DNA of 64,000 bases from Campylobacter sp. MIT 12-8780. Lineage in GTDB: Bacteria > Campylobacterota > Campylobacteria > Campylobacterales > Campylobacteraceae. Shown piece after piece: positions 44,160-52,253 of the stretch. The DNA is taken from assembly GCF_006864535.1 (NCBI RefSeq), contig NZ_QHLL01000010.1, positions 1-64,000 on the forward strand. The letters run 5' to 3'. Below the pieces are notes generated by a model. The model did no database searches. It worked only from the letters and a program-made list of their open reading frames with translations, and was not told the DNA's origin. Numbering within the stretch: the stretch's first letter is position 1; every line of letters starts with the position of its first letter. The position numbers and the translations under genes are program-made.

Positions 44160-45621
44160 CAGCTTCCTTTTTTTGATTTTTGTGTGGGTTTTGTTCTAAA
44201 AAAGGCTTATCTTGAGGCTCTAAAATCCCCTCATCAAACTCAGCCTTAAGCTCTTTACTTGTTTTTACACCAAGTTCTTTAAGCTGATGAAAGCGAGAAG
44301 CAAGATTGCCACTTCCTCTAAGAAGCTTTTTTTCAGCCGCATCAAGCTTGTTCTCAAGGGTGCTAAAAGCCCTTTTTACGCCCTCAAAATCCTCAACAAA
44401 GCTCACAAATTTATCATGAAATTTAGCCAAAGCTTCAAAGGCTTTCATTACATTATCATTACTTTGAATGTGTCTCCAAGCTATATTTATGGTGTTTAAA
44501 GCCATAAAAAGTGTATGTGGAGTGGTAAGATAAATCTTTTTTTCATAGGCTTCTTTATATAAATTTGGGCTATGCTCTAAGGCTAAATCAAGTATGTTTT
44601 GATAAGGCAAAAAGAGCAAAACAAAATCATAAGTATGCGTATCAAAGTGAGTATAAGGCTTACTTGCAAGCTCATTGATACGAGCTTTTATGTTTAAAGC
44701 AAGTTGTTCGCAAATTTGCCTATCGTTTTGATTAAAATCAAAGTCATTTGGCAGGGAAAACTTAGCATCGATAATAATGCTTTTTTGATGATCTAAATAC
44801 ACCACCGCATCAGGATAATAGCTCTTGCCATCAAGCTTTAAATGCTCTTGGAGCTTATATTGCACCCCTTCTTTTAAGCCGCTGTGCTCAAGCACGCTTT
44901 TAAGCTGAAGTTCAGCAAAATTGCCCCTTGTTTTTTTATCTCCTTTTAAGATATTTGCAAGTTGTTCGGCGTTTTGGCTTATCTTTTGGCTGTATTCAAA
45001 CATATTTTTGATATTGGTTTTTAGCTCTATTTCATTGTGAGCGAGTTTTTCATGATAGGCTTTTACGCTGCTTTTTAAAGGAGTGAAAAGCTCATCAAGG
45101 ATTTTTTTGCTCTCATCACTAAGCATATTTTTATTTTGAGTCAGTAAGAGTTCGTGCTGTTTTTCAAGGCTTTTTTCAAACTCAAATTTGAGGCTTTCAA
45201 GATTTGTTTTGTATTTTAATTCAAGCTCATCAAGGCTTGCTTTTTGCTCTTTAAAAAGCTTATTTTGTGCTTCAGCGTGAGTGTGTAAGAGGCTTTGTTC
45301 TTTTTCTTGAAACTCAGCCTTTAAATTTGCTTTTTCTTTTTCAAATTCAAGCTTTTGCAAGCGTAAATACTCATCTTTTGAAGCTAGATTAAGCTCTTGT
45401 GCATCAAGCTTGCTTTGTGTTTTTATAAGGCTTTCTTGAAGCTCTTTAAGATCGAGTTTAAGGCTTTCATTTTCTAGTTTTATAGCCTCATTTTGAGTTT
45501 TTAGCTCTTGATCTTGAGTGTGTAAAAACTTATATATTAGCTTTAAACGACTAAGCTTAAAAGCTAAAAATGAAGCACATACAAATAACACGATTAAAGA
45601 GGTTATGAGAAATTCTTGCAC
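44140..45621 (-). CDS. rmuC: RmuC-family DNA recombination protein
   Basis: Predicted nuclease-fold protein that limits DNA inversion at short inverted repeats; found in many bacteria. The protein of about 493 residues begins with a membrane segment (VQEFLITSLIVLFVCASFLA), has a long coiled coil to about residue 220, and the conserved RmuC domain: KTRGNFAELQLKSVLEHSG, YYPDAVVYLDHQKSIIIDAK and VLLFLPYQNILDLAL. I chose a GTG start at 45621, with AAAGGA six bases ahead, which puts the membrane anchor at the N-terminus; the upstream ATG at 45696 has no good ribosome site. Confidence 0.88.
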   Translation of the reverse strand: MQEFLITSLIVLFVCASFLAFKLSRLKLIYKFLHTQDQELKTQNEAIKLENESLKLDLKELQESLIKTQSKLDAQELNLASKDEYLRLQKLEFEKEKANLKAEFQEKEQSLLHTHAEAQNKLFKEQKASLDELELKYKTNLESLKFEFEKSLEKQHELLLTQNKNMLSDESKKILDELFTPLKSSVKAYHEKLAHNEIELKTNIKNMFEYSQKISQNAEQLANILKGDKKTRGNFAELQLKSVLEHSGLKEGVQYKLQEHLKLDGKSYYPDAVVYLDHQKSIIIDAKFSLPNDFDFNQNDRQICEQLALNIKARINELASKPYTHFDTHTYDFVLLFLPYQNILDLALEHSPNLYKEAYEKKIYLTTPHTLFMALNTINIAWRHIQSNDNVMKAFEALAKFHDKFVSFVEDFEGVKRAFSTLENKLDAAEKKLLRGSGNLASRFHQLKELGVKTSKELKAEFDEGILEPQDKPFLEQNPHKNQKKEADENALF

Positions 45622-45769
45622 TTTTTTCCTTTGTTTTAAAAGATCAATTCTAGCCAAAAGCCACTTAAATTTCTCAAAAAAAGAAAGATTTTTCAAAAAA
45701 ATGCTTGGTATTTTACTTTTATATGATAAATTTTATTATTTAAAAAAAATTAAAAGAGACTAGACACTC

Positions 45770-47368
45770 ATGAAAAAACAAAGCATTTTTATCATACTTT
45801 TATCGGCTGGTTTGTATGCTGATTATACAAACGTTTTGCCATCAGTAATTACTTTAACATCATCAGAAACGCACAATGCTATCGCAGTCTGCAAGCAGCA
45901 GCAATGCACTTTTAATCAGACAGTAAGTCTTAACCTTACAAGTAGTGCAAAAACAAATGTGCTTACACTTAATAGGCAAGATCCACCAAATGGCGACCCT
46001 AAGCTTCTTGCTAGAGGCGTACCCATTTATTTTAATACTTTAAATATAAATAATGCTGGCCTTAATATAAACGACTTTGATAGTATAATCATTAGTTCAA
46101 ATGCTACTTCTACTATTAGTAATTCTGACTTTGCTTTTACAGGTAGAACAGGCACAGGTTCTTTTTCAAGCTATGGCAACATAAATGTAACAAATTCTAA
46201 TTTTACCGTAAAAGCAGATAAAGGCTTTGCTGTGACAGGTATCTTTAGAGCAACGAATTCAAACACTCTTATTGACTCAGGTTCAACTTTATTTAATGAT
46301 GATGTTATTATAGAAGGAGGAACAGCAACTTTTGAAAGAGGCTTAAGTTTGGCAGGAAAGGAAAAAACTACAATAAGCTATATAGGAAAAACTAGCACTT
46401 TTACAAATAAGGGTGCTACCATTACTATAAATGGAAACTTAAATAATGGAGCAAAAATAAATACAAGGATAGATGACGCTACTTGTGTTCAGGGTGGATT
46501 TTGTGGCAATGCAAAATTAGTCAATGAAGGTGGAACGATTAATATCACTGGAAAACTTGTGAATCAAACTTTTACAGACTCATCAAACTCAGCAACCAAT
46601 CTCACAAGCTCAAGCCTTACTATACAAGGTGGAAGCGTAAATGTAACCGGTGGAGTAGAAAATAAAACTGGCTCAAGTATAGATTTTAAACCAGGAACTG
46701 GTGGTGCTATGGGTTCTTTAAATGCTAATGTTACAAATGATGGTGGCACGATTAATGCAGATATTACCGGTATCAATCAACAAGGAGCTCTCACACTCAT
46801 CAATGGCACGCTTAGTGGCACAAATACAAACATCGCGATCAGTGGTGGCAGCAATATGACAAGTAGCAAAACTTGTGGAGATGGCTCCATAGTCGTTTGG
46901 CAAACAGGCGCGGCAGAGCCAAGCTGTCCTACTACAGGCGGTGGAAGTGGGGGAAGTGGCTCGGGTGGAGGTAGCACCGGTGGAAGTGGCAATGCCGGAG
47001 GAACAGGTGGAAGCGGTTCTGGTGGAAGCACACCAACAAAACCAAACCAAAATGGCTTAGCTGTGCTTGAAAAAGCTGTTTTTGGTGACAAAGAAGCGTA
47101 TAATGGCAGAGCAATATTAGCCACTCTAGCTCAAGCAAGTATAGTTGCTTGTGATAATGAAAACTGCTCAAATATCCAAACCACAAGTAACACAACAACA
47201 AAAAGCACTAATTCAAATATTCGCACCGCTCAAACACTAAATTCGGCTCAAACAAGCACTTTAAGTAGCACAAGCAATACAAACACTCATCAAGCAAATA
47301 GCACACAAGCTAATTCACAAAACGCACCAAAAAATTCCTCAAACACCCCCCCCCCACCTAGCAAATAA
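45770..47368 (+). CDS. Autotransporter adhesin, passenger part (out of frame at C10 tract)
   Basis: N-terminal 532 residues of a surface autotransporter. It has a signal peptide (about residues 1-18, LLSAGLYA), a beta-helix-like passenger of Asn/Thr/Ser/Gly repeats (TINGNLNNGAKINTRIDD and ITGKLVNQTF and so on), then a Gly/Ser linker at about residues 388-425, then a Thr/Ser/Asn-rich stretch. Translation stops soon after a run of ten C. The barrel domain continues in another frame from the tract. With one C less (C9) the whole 45770-48356 reads as one 861-residue protein. The ribosome site is weak. A CapA-like adhesin is a reasonable comparison by type, not proven. Confidence 0.85.
   Translation: MKKQSIFIILLSAGLYADYTNVLPSVITLTSSETHNAIAVCKQQQCTFNQTVSLNLTSSAKTNVLTLNRQDPPNGDPKLLARGVPIYFNTLNINNAGLNINDFDSIIISSNATSTISNSDFAFTGRTGTGSFSSYGNINVTNSNFTVKADKGFAVTGIFRATNSNTLIDSGSTLFNDDVIIEGGTATFERGLSLAGKEKTTISYIGKTSTFTNKGATITINGNLNNGAKINTRIDDATCVQGGFCGNAKLVNEGGTINITGKLVNQTFTDSSNSATNLTSSSLTIQGGSVNVTGGVENKTGSSIDFKPGTGGAMGSLNANVTNDGGTINADITGINQQGALTLINGTLSGTNTNIAISGGSNMTSSKTCGDGSIVVWQTGAAEPSCPTTGGGSGGSGSGGGSTGGSGNAGGTGGSGSGGSTPTKPNQNGLAVLEKAVFGDKEAYNGRAILATLAQASIVACDNENCSNIQTTSNTTTKSTNSNIRTAQTLNSAQTSTLSSTSNTNTHQANSTQANSQNAPKNSSNTPPPPSK
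47346..47355 (+). repeat. C10 homopolymer, phase-variation switch in the autotransporter gene
   Basis: Ten consecutive C inside the coding frame. C10 as written ends the protein at 47368; C9 (or C12) would fuse passenger and barrel frames. Slipped-strand changes in such tracts are the usual Campylobacter phase-variation mechanism. Confidence 0.88.
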
Positions 47369-47375
47369 TGCTAGC

Positions 47376-48356
47376 GTGCAAACTCTAGCTAACGATGAAA
47401 GTATCAAAAACTTTTTTGTCGTAAGTTCTTATGATAGCAACAAACTTGAAGAGATTATCAATGATACTGATGAGGGCATACAAAGCAACTATCTTAAACA
47501 ACCTTATATTATGCTTGATGCGATGAAGAGCAAGGAACTCTTAAGCCCTTATACAAGTGAAGATAAATTTGATATTTCTGCTTTTGCTTCTGGATATTTG
47601 GGCGAAGGAAGTGGAGGTATGGGCGGATTGCGTCTTAATCAAACAAAGCATTTTAACGAGCATATATTGCGGTTTGAAGCAAATTATGCTTATGGTAGCA
47701 TTAAAAAAGATGATGAATACCACAAAGCAAGTTCAAACTCACATATGTTTCAACTTGGCACAGCACAGCTTTATGCACTTGGGGGCGATTATGAACTTGA
47801 TATAAAAGCTTATGCTTCTATGGGTAAATTTGATACGCAAAGACAGATTTATTTTCCAAATTTTGATCTTAATTCAAAAGGCAAGTATGATTTTTATCAG
47901 CTAAATGGCGAAGCAAGTTTGGGCTATAGAATCAATCAGGATTATTTTACTTTAAAGCCTTTCATCGGTTTATCACACTCTTATAATATACGCACAAAGG
48001 TTGAAGAAACAGGCGATGCACTAGCTCTTAACTCGGCAAATCACAAAGCTTATAATCTTGACTTGCTTCTTGGTTTTGAAGCTCAAAGCTTTTTTGTAAA
48101 TAATGCGTATTCAAGCCTTAAGCTTGGTTATGAAAAGGTGCTTTATAATAGCCATAAAAACACCATTTTTCGCACTCAAACAGGAGCAAAGCTCAAATAC
48201 GAAGAGCCCTACAAGCAAAGACTTGGCATAAGCTTGGGCGGATATTTTTATATAGCTAATAACGCAAAAATGGGTTTTGAAGGCTTTTACAAAACAGCCT
48301 TTGATGATAAGATGGATTATTTTGGAGCAAATATTATCGCTAAGTATGAGTTTTGA
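47376..48356 (+). CDS. Autotransporter barrel domain (out of frame with its passenger)
   Basis: C-terminal 326 codons of the same autotransporter, in the frame one base removed from the passenger. It ends with amphipathic beta strands and the aromatic end YFGANIIAKYEF, typical of a translocator barrel; segments like GLRLNQTKHFNEHILRFEANY and QLNGEASLGYRINQDYF are characteristic strands. The open frame begins at GTG 47376 without a ribosome site and actually extends upstream through the C tract, so it is not an independent gene. In an ON variant this part would form the outer-membrane pore through which the passenger moves. Confidence 0.85.
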   Translation: MQTLANDESIKNFFVVSSYDSNKLEEIINDTDEGIQSNYLKQPYIMLDAMKSKELLSPYTSEDKFDISAFASGYLGEGSGGMGGLRLNQTKHFNEHILRFEANYAYGSIKKDDEYHKASSNSHMFQLGTAQLYALGGDYELDIKAYASMGKFDTQRQIYFPNFDLNSKGKYDFYQLNGEASLGYRINQDYFTLKPFIGLSHSYNIRTKVEETGDALALNSANHKAYNLDLLLGFEAQSFFVNNAYSSLKLGYEKVLYNSHKNTIFRTQTGAKLKYEEPYKQRLGISLGGYFYIANNAKMGFEGFYKTAFDDKMDYFGANIIAKYEF

Positions 48357-48427
48357 TCTTAAAGCATATAATTTTTATTGAGTATCTTAGATTAAAAGTT
48401 TAAAAATTCTTAAAAATTAACATACGA

Positions 48428-48459
48428 TTATAGCCAAATTTATACAAACTTGGCTATAA
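48428..48459. terminator. Perfect inverted repeat between autotransporter and fumC
   Basis: TTATAGCCAA (48428-48437) pairs exactly with TTGGCTATAA (48450-48459), loop of 12 bases, between two convergent genes. Probably acts as a bidirectional terminator, though no strong T run follows. Confidence 0.55.
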
Positions 48460-48472
48460 CACACTATATATT

Positions 48473-49870
48473 TTACTTGCCTAAAGGATGAATCATATCC
48501 TTTGGCACCACAAATTTATCATAATCAGCCTCGCTTACAAGCTTAAGCTCTAAAGCACTTTCTTTAAGTGATATGCCTTTTTTGTGGGCGTTTTTAGCTA
48601 TTTTAGCTGCATTTTCATAGCCTATGTGAGGATTAAGCGCGGTAACTAGCATTAAAGAATTGTGTAGATAGTAATCAATTTTTTCTTTATTTGCACTAAT
48701 GCCAACAGCACAATGCTCGTTAAAACTTAGCATAGAATCAGCAAGTAAATCAAGACTTTGCAAGAAATTATAAATGATAACAGGCTTAAAAACATTAAGC
48801 TCAAAATTTCCTTGAGAAGCGGCAAAGCCTATAGCTGCGTCATTTCCCATTACTTGCACGGCGACCATGGTTACAGCCTCACACTGCGTAGGATTAACCT
48901 TGCCCGGCATTATAGAGCTACCCGGTTCATTTTCTGGGATATTAAGCTCACCAAGCCCACATCTTGGACCACTAGCGAGCCACCTTATATCATTTGCGAT
49001 TTTCATTAAATTTGCAGCCAAGCCTTTCATCGCTCCGTGTGTAAAAACCATGGCATCATGGCTTGTTAGAGCGTGGAATTTATTTGGACTGGCTTTAAGC
49101 TCGACCCCTACAAGTTTAGTCAGTTCTTTGCTTACTTCTTCACTAAAATGAGCCGGTGCATTAAGCCCTGTGCCAACCGCAGTGCCACCGATAGCAAGCT
49201 CTCTTAAAGTAGGAAGTGAGGCTAGAATTTGTTCTTTAGAATGCTCTAGCATAGAAAGATAACCGCTAAATTCTTGTCCTAAGGTTAAAGGCGTAGCATC
49301 TTGCAAATGTGTGCGTCCGCTTTTAATGATATCTTTAAATTCCTCAACCTTTTTCTTTAAAGTTGCTGTTAGGGTATCAAGAGCTGGTAAAAGCTTTTGT
49401 TCTACTTGCTGGACTGCTGCTATACTCATAGCTGTTGGAAAGGTGTCATTTGAGCTTTGCCCGCGATTGACATGATCGTTTGGATGGACGAATTTTTCTT
49501 TACGAAAATCTTTGCCAAGTATTTCAGTTGCGCGGTTTGCGATGACTTCATTGACATTCATATTGCTTTGTGTGCCTGAACCTGTTTGCCAAATAGCCAG
49601 TGGAAAATTATCATCAAACTTACCCGCTATCACCTCATCGCAAGCCTTAACAATGGCTTCTTTTCTTTCATCATCAAGCCCATTTTTCAAGCGGTTGTTA
49701 ACTATAGCTGCTGCTTTTTTGAGATTAGCAAAAGCATAAATTAAAACTTTTGGCATTTTTTCTATACCTATGCGGAAATTTTCTAAACTCCTCTCAGTTT
49801 GTGCGCCCCAATACTTCTCATCAGGCACTTTAACCTCACCCATAGTGTCTTTTTCTATCCTAAAGCTCAT
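48473..49870 (-). CDS. fumC: Fumarate hydratase class II
   Basis: Iron-independent fumarase of the citric acid cycle, converting fumarate to L-malate. The 465-residue protein has [36 protein letters not shown] and the family signature [16 protein letters not shown] (residues about 316-331). The active site is complete. I chose the ATG at 49870, with AAAAGGAG six bases ahead; the longer frame to 49915 has an unlikely extension. An extended -10 box lies about 40 bases upstream of it. It has no operon partners here. Confidence 0.97.
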   Translation of the reverse strand: MSFRIEKDTMGEVKVPDEKYWGAQTERSLENFRIGIEKMPKVLIYAFANLKKAAAIVNNRLKNGLDDERKEAIVKACDEVIAGKFDDNFPLAIWQTGSGTQSNMNVNEVIANRATEILGKDFRKEKFVHPNDHVNRGQSSNDTFPTAMSIAAVQQVEQKLLPALDTLTATLKKKVEEFKDIIKSGRTHLQDATPLTLGQEFSGYLSMLEHSKEQILASLPTLRELAIGGTAVGTGLNAPAHFSEEVSKELTKLVGVELKASPNKFHALTSHDAMVFTHGAMKGLAANLMKIANDIRWLASGPRCGLGELNIPENEPGSSIMPGKVNPTQCEAVTMVAVQVMGNDAAIGFAASQGNFELNVFKPVIIYNFLQSLDLLADSMLSFNEHCAVGISANKEKIDYYLHNSLMLVTALNPHIGYENAAKIAKNAHKKGISLKESALELKLVSEADYDKFVVPKDMIHPLGK

Positions 49871-49905
49871 ATTTTCTCCTTTTTGTAAAAATTTAAACTG
49901 CTTAA

Positions 49906-49914
49906 AGTGTAGCA
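49906..49914 (-). promoter_or_regulatory. Extended -10 promoter for fumC
   Basis: Minus strand reads TGCTACACT (49914-49906), which matches the extended -10 pattern and lies about 36 bases before the start. Confidence 0.6.
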
Positions 49915-50028
49915 AATTTGCACTAAAAAATCACCAAAAAGCTTTAAAATATTTAATTTTTATTTACAAAATGTAAAACTAGCTCTTTTATAGTCTATCT
50001 TGCAAGAAATTTTTTAAGATAAATTCTA

Positions 50029-50034
50029 TATAAT
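50029..50034 (+). promoter_or_regulatory. -10 box for rnhB
   Basis: TATAAT in CTATATAATCAC, 25 bases before the rnhB ATG. Confidence 0.6.
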
Positions 50035-50059
50035 CACAAAAATTCAAAAGAGTGCAAAA

Positions 50060-50629
50060 ATGAATCACAAAAAGCTTATAGGTATAGATGAAGCAGGTAG
50101 AGGTGCTTTGGCTGGTCCTCTTTTTATGGCGGCTTGTTTGCTTAATAAAAATATCGCTGGCTTAAAAGACTCAAAAGCCTTAAGCGCCACACAAAGAAAA
50201 AAACTTTTTACACTTATCAAAGAAAACTCAAGCTTTTTAATCCTTGCATTTTCAAACAAGCAAATCGATGAAAAAGGCTTATCTTACTGCCTTCAAACAG
50301 GCTTAAAAATCATACTTAGGCATTTTTCGTCTATGCAAAATACTGAGTTTTTGTTTGATGGCAATACAAATTTTAAAGTCCAAGGCATAAAAACACTTAT
50401 AAAAGCTGATACCTTAGTGCCAGAAGTTTCAGCTGCAAGCATACTTGCTAAAGTAAGCAGAGATGAAGTGATGATACACTTAGACTCAAAGTATAAAAAC
50501 TACGGATTCAAACAACACAAAGGTTACGCAAGCAAAGCTCACATAGAAGCTTTACGCGTATGCAAAGAAAGTGAAATTCATCGATCGAGTTTTAAGCTGA
50601 AGTGCTTTGAGAGCTCTTTGTTTGATTAA
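50060..50629 (+). CDS. rnhB: Ribonuclease HII
   Basis: Cleaves RNA in RNA-DNA hybrids and single ribonucleotides in DNA. The 189-residue protein has the N-terminal active site GIDEAGRGALAGPLF (Asp, Glu), then LKDSKALS, then the central Asp in KADTLVPEVSAASILAKVSRD, and HKGYASKAH. The catalytic acidic residues are all seen. The ATG is preceded by AAAAGAGTG; the ribosome site is weak. It converges with the CDF gene across a 31-base spacer that holds a hairpin. Confidence 0.95.
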   Translation: MNHKKLIGIDEAGRGALAGPLFMAACLLNKNIAGLKDSKALSATQRKKLFTLIKENSSFLILAFSNKQIDEKGLSYCLQTGLKIILRHFSSMQNTEFLFDGNTNFKVQGIKTLIKADTLVPEVSAASILAKVSRDEVMIHLDSKYKNYGFKQHKGYASKAHIEALRVCKESEIHRSSFKLKCFESSLFD

Positions 50630-50646
50630 AGAATGCTTTTTGCATA

Positions 50647-50663
50647 TAGCTTAAACTAAGCTA
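50647..50663. terminator. Hairpin between rnhB and the CDF gene
   Basis: TAGCTTA (50647-50653) pairs with TAAGCTA (50657-50663), three-base loop, between convergent genes; it partly overlaps the end of the CDF stop codon. Short stem, so moderate. Confidence 0.4.
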
Positions 50664-51632
50664 GCTTGAAATTTCAACTGATATGTGTGCTAAAGCCTTG
50701 CAAGTTTGTAATTTTGACTTGATTTGAGCTAAGTTTTGCTGACTTTTTAAACTTAAAATACAAGCATAATGATCCTTATCGATTTTAAGCAAATGCAAAT
50801 CCTCAATCTCACCAAATTCTTTACTCAAAGCCAAAACTTCACTCAAAACAGGTTCGTCCATAGTAATATCAAGTAGAATTTTTCCGCTATCTTTTATAAG
50901 TCCTATAGACCAGATAAAAACAAGAGTTGCTCCCACTAAACCCATAGTTGCATCAAGCCACCACCAGCCCAAGAACAAGCCGCCTAAAAGAGCGATAATC
51001 GCAAGTATAGAGGTTAAAGCATCAGCTAAAATATGCACATACGCTGCTTTTAAATTCAAGTCTTTAGAATGATCCTTCCCCTCAATTTGCACTTTTTGCT
51101 CTGTGTGCGAATGTGTGCAATTTTCATGCTCGCTATGATCGTGCATATCGTGGTTATGATTATGCCCGCAAACACCGCCATCATCTTTTAAGAGCCACAC
51201 ACAAACAGCATTAACAAAAAGCCCTAAAAAAGCTACAATGATAGCTTCTGTATAAGCTATATCTTCAGGATTTAAAAAACGATGGATAGACTCATACACC
51301 ATAAAAAAAGCTACTGCAAGTAAAAATAACGCACTTGTATAAGCTGTGAGTATCTCGACTTTATAAGTGCCAAAATTAAAACGACGATCTGTAGCATAAC
51401 GTTTAGCGAAAAAATACCCAAGCAAAGCCAAGCCAAGTGCCACAGCATGAGAACTCATATGCCACCCATCAGCAAGCAAGGCTATAGAATTAAAAAAACT
51501 TCCAGCGATAATCTCAACAACCATAGTAATAAGAGTAAAAACAAAAGCATAAAAAATGCGTTTTTGTGCTTTTTCATTTGAACTACTAGGGCTATAAAAG
51601 CAAGTTTTTCCATGCAAAGAAGAAGTATTCAT
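50661..51632 (-). CDS. Cation diffusion facilitator exporter with His-rich loop
   Basis: Inner-membrane metal/proton antiporter of the CDF family, 323 residues with six membrane segments. The metal-site motif of helix 2 is in SIALLADGWHMSSHAVALG (Asp and His, the HxxxD-like pairs) and helix 5 has HILADALTS. Between segments 4 and 5 is a His-rich loop (GHNHNHDMHDHSEHENC, then THSHTEQK), the usual mark of Zn/Co/Ni-type members such as CzcD and ZitB. A cytoplasmic C-terminal domain follows. The gene faces the RcnR-type sensor at 51751 across a 118-base region with a palindrome, so metal-induced expression is likely. Ni, Co or Zn are candidates. Confidence 0.9.
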   Translation of the reverse strand: MNTSSLHGKTCFYSPSSSNEKAQKRIFYAFVFTLITMVVEIIAGSFFNSIALLADGWHMSSHAVALGLALLGYFFAKRYATDRRFNFGTYKVEILTAYTSALFLLAVAFFMVYESIHRFLNPEDIAYTEAIIVAFLGLFVNAVCVWLLKDDGGVCGHNHNHDMHDHSEHENCTHSHTEQKVQIEGKDHSKDLNLKAAYVHILADALTSILAIIALLGGLFLGWWWLDATMGLVGATLVFIWSIGLIKDSGKILLDITMDEPVLSEVLALSKEFGEIEDLHLLKIDKDHYACILSLKSQQNLAQIKSKLQTCKALAHISVEISS

Positions 51633-51707
51633 CTTTTTTCCTTGTGTAAATTTAAATCATATTTTTTAGAATCAAAGCTCTTTAAGCAAGCTCTAATTTG
51701 ATTTTTG

Positions 51708-51724
51708 ATACTATACCCTAGTAT
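51708..51724. promoter_or_regulatory. Palindromic operator candidate between CDF gene and RcnR-type gene
   Basis: ATACTA-TACCC-TAGTAT (6-5-6) is a perfect inverted repeat with a G/C centre. On the minus strand it contains TACTAGGGTATAGTA, close in form to the RcnR operator (TACT, G-rich centre, AGTA). It overlaps likely promoter DNA of the sensor gene. Confidence 0.6.
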
Positions 51725-51750
51725 ATCTTAAAATTTACTAAAGGGATAAA

Positions 51751-52023
51751 ATGGCACACACCATAGCTCATAAAAGCAAACTCTTAACAAGACTCAAAAA
51801 GATAAAAGGACAGATCAATGCCCTAGAAAAAGCTTTAGAAACTGAAAATGAATGCTTTAAGATACTCCAGCAAATCGCTGCTGCAAGAGGAGCGATGAAT
51901 GCTTTGCTTAATGAAGTCTTGCAAGAACATATCAAAGAACATTTACTTGACGCAAATACAAAAGCAAGAAGACAAGAAGAAATTGACAATCTTTTGATGA
52001 TACTTAAAAGCTATTTTCGCTAA
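51751..52023 (+). CDS. RcnR/CsoR-family metal-sensing repressor
   Basis: A 90-residue all-helical DNA-binding protein of the CsoR/RcnR/FrmR family (DUF156). The ligand pattern is His3, Cys35, His60, His64 (AHT at the start; ENECF; QEHIKEH), which is the Ni/Co sensor fingerprint of RcnR rather than the Cu pattern of CsoR; FrmR lacks His at 64 and at 3. Conserved body motifs are LKKIKGQINALEKALE and LQQIAAARGAMNALLNEVL. The start has AAAGGG ahead. It is divergent from the CDF exporter, so it probably represses that gene and itself until metal binds. Confidence 0.88.
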   Translation: MAHTIAHKSKLLTRLKKIKGQINALEKALETENECFKILQQIAAARGAMNALLNEVLQEHIKEHLLDANTKARRQEEIDNLLMILKSYFR

Positions 52024-52207
52024 CAATTCACAATAAGCCTAAATTAAGCCAACAAGCAAAAGTATATATTTACACACTAATTTAAATAAAAAAATAACTT
52101 TTTTTATATACTTTTGTAACAAGTATCACTTATGCTTATAGTTAAGTTACGATTTTACACATTTGACACTTCACTTAAATAAACAAAACAAATTTTCATT
52201 TTTCTTT

Positions 52208-52216
52208 TGCTAAACT
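52208..52216 (+). promoter_or_regulatory. Extended -10 promoter for lctP
   Basis: TGCTAAACT (52208-52216) after a T-rich stretch, about 38 bases before the lctP ATG; the rest of the 230-base spacer is AT-rich with no gene. Confidence 0.5.
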
Positions 52217-52253
52217 TAAAACAAAATACAAAAAATATTTTTAAGGAGTTTTA

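Noticed and set aside
46718..47124. Two antisense ORFs inside the autotransporter (46718-47050 and 46777-47124, minus)
   Set aside because: They arise from the repeat-rich Gly/Ser linker read backwards, with Pro/Leu- or Cys/Thr-rich products and no ribosome site.
47376..48356. Barrel half of the autotransporter as an independent gene
   Set aside because: The GTG has no ribosome site, no signal peptide follows, and the open frame continues back through the C tract in line with a frameshifted single gene.
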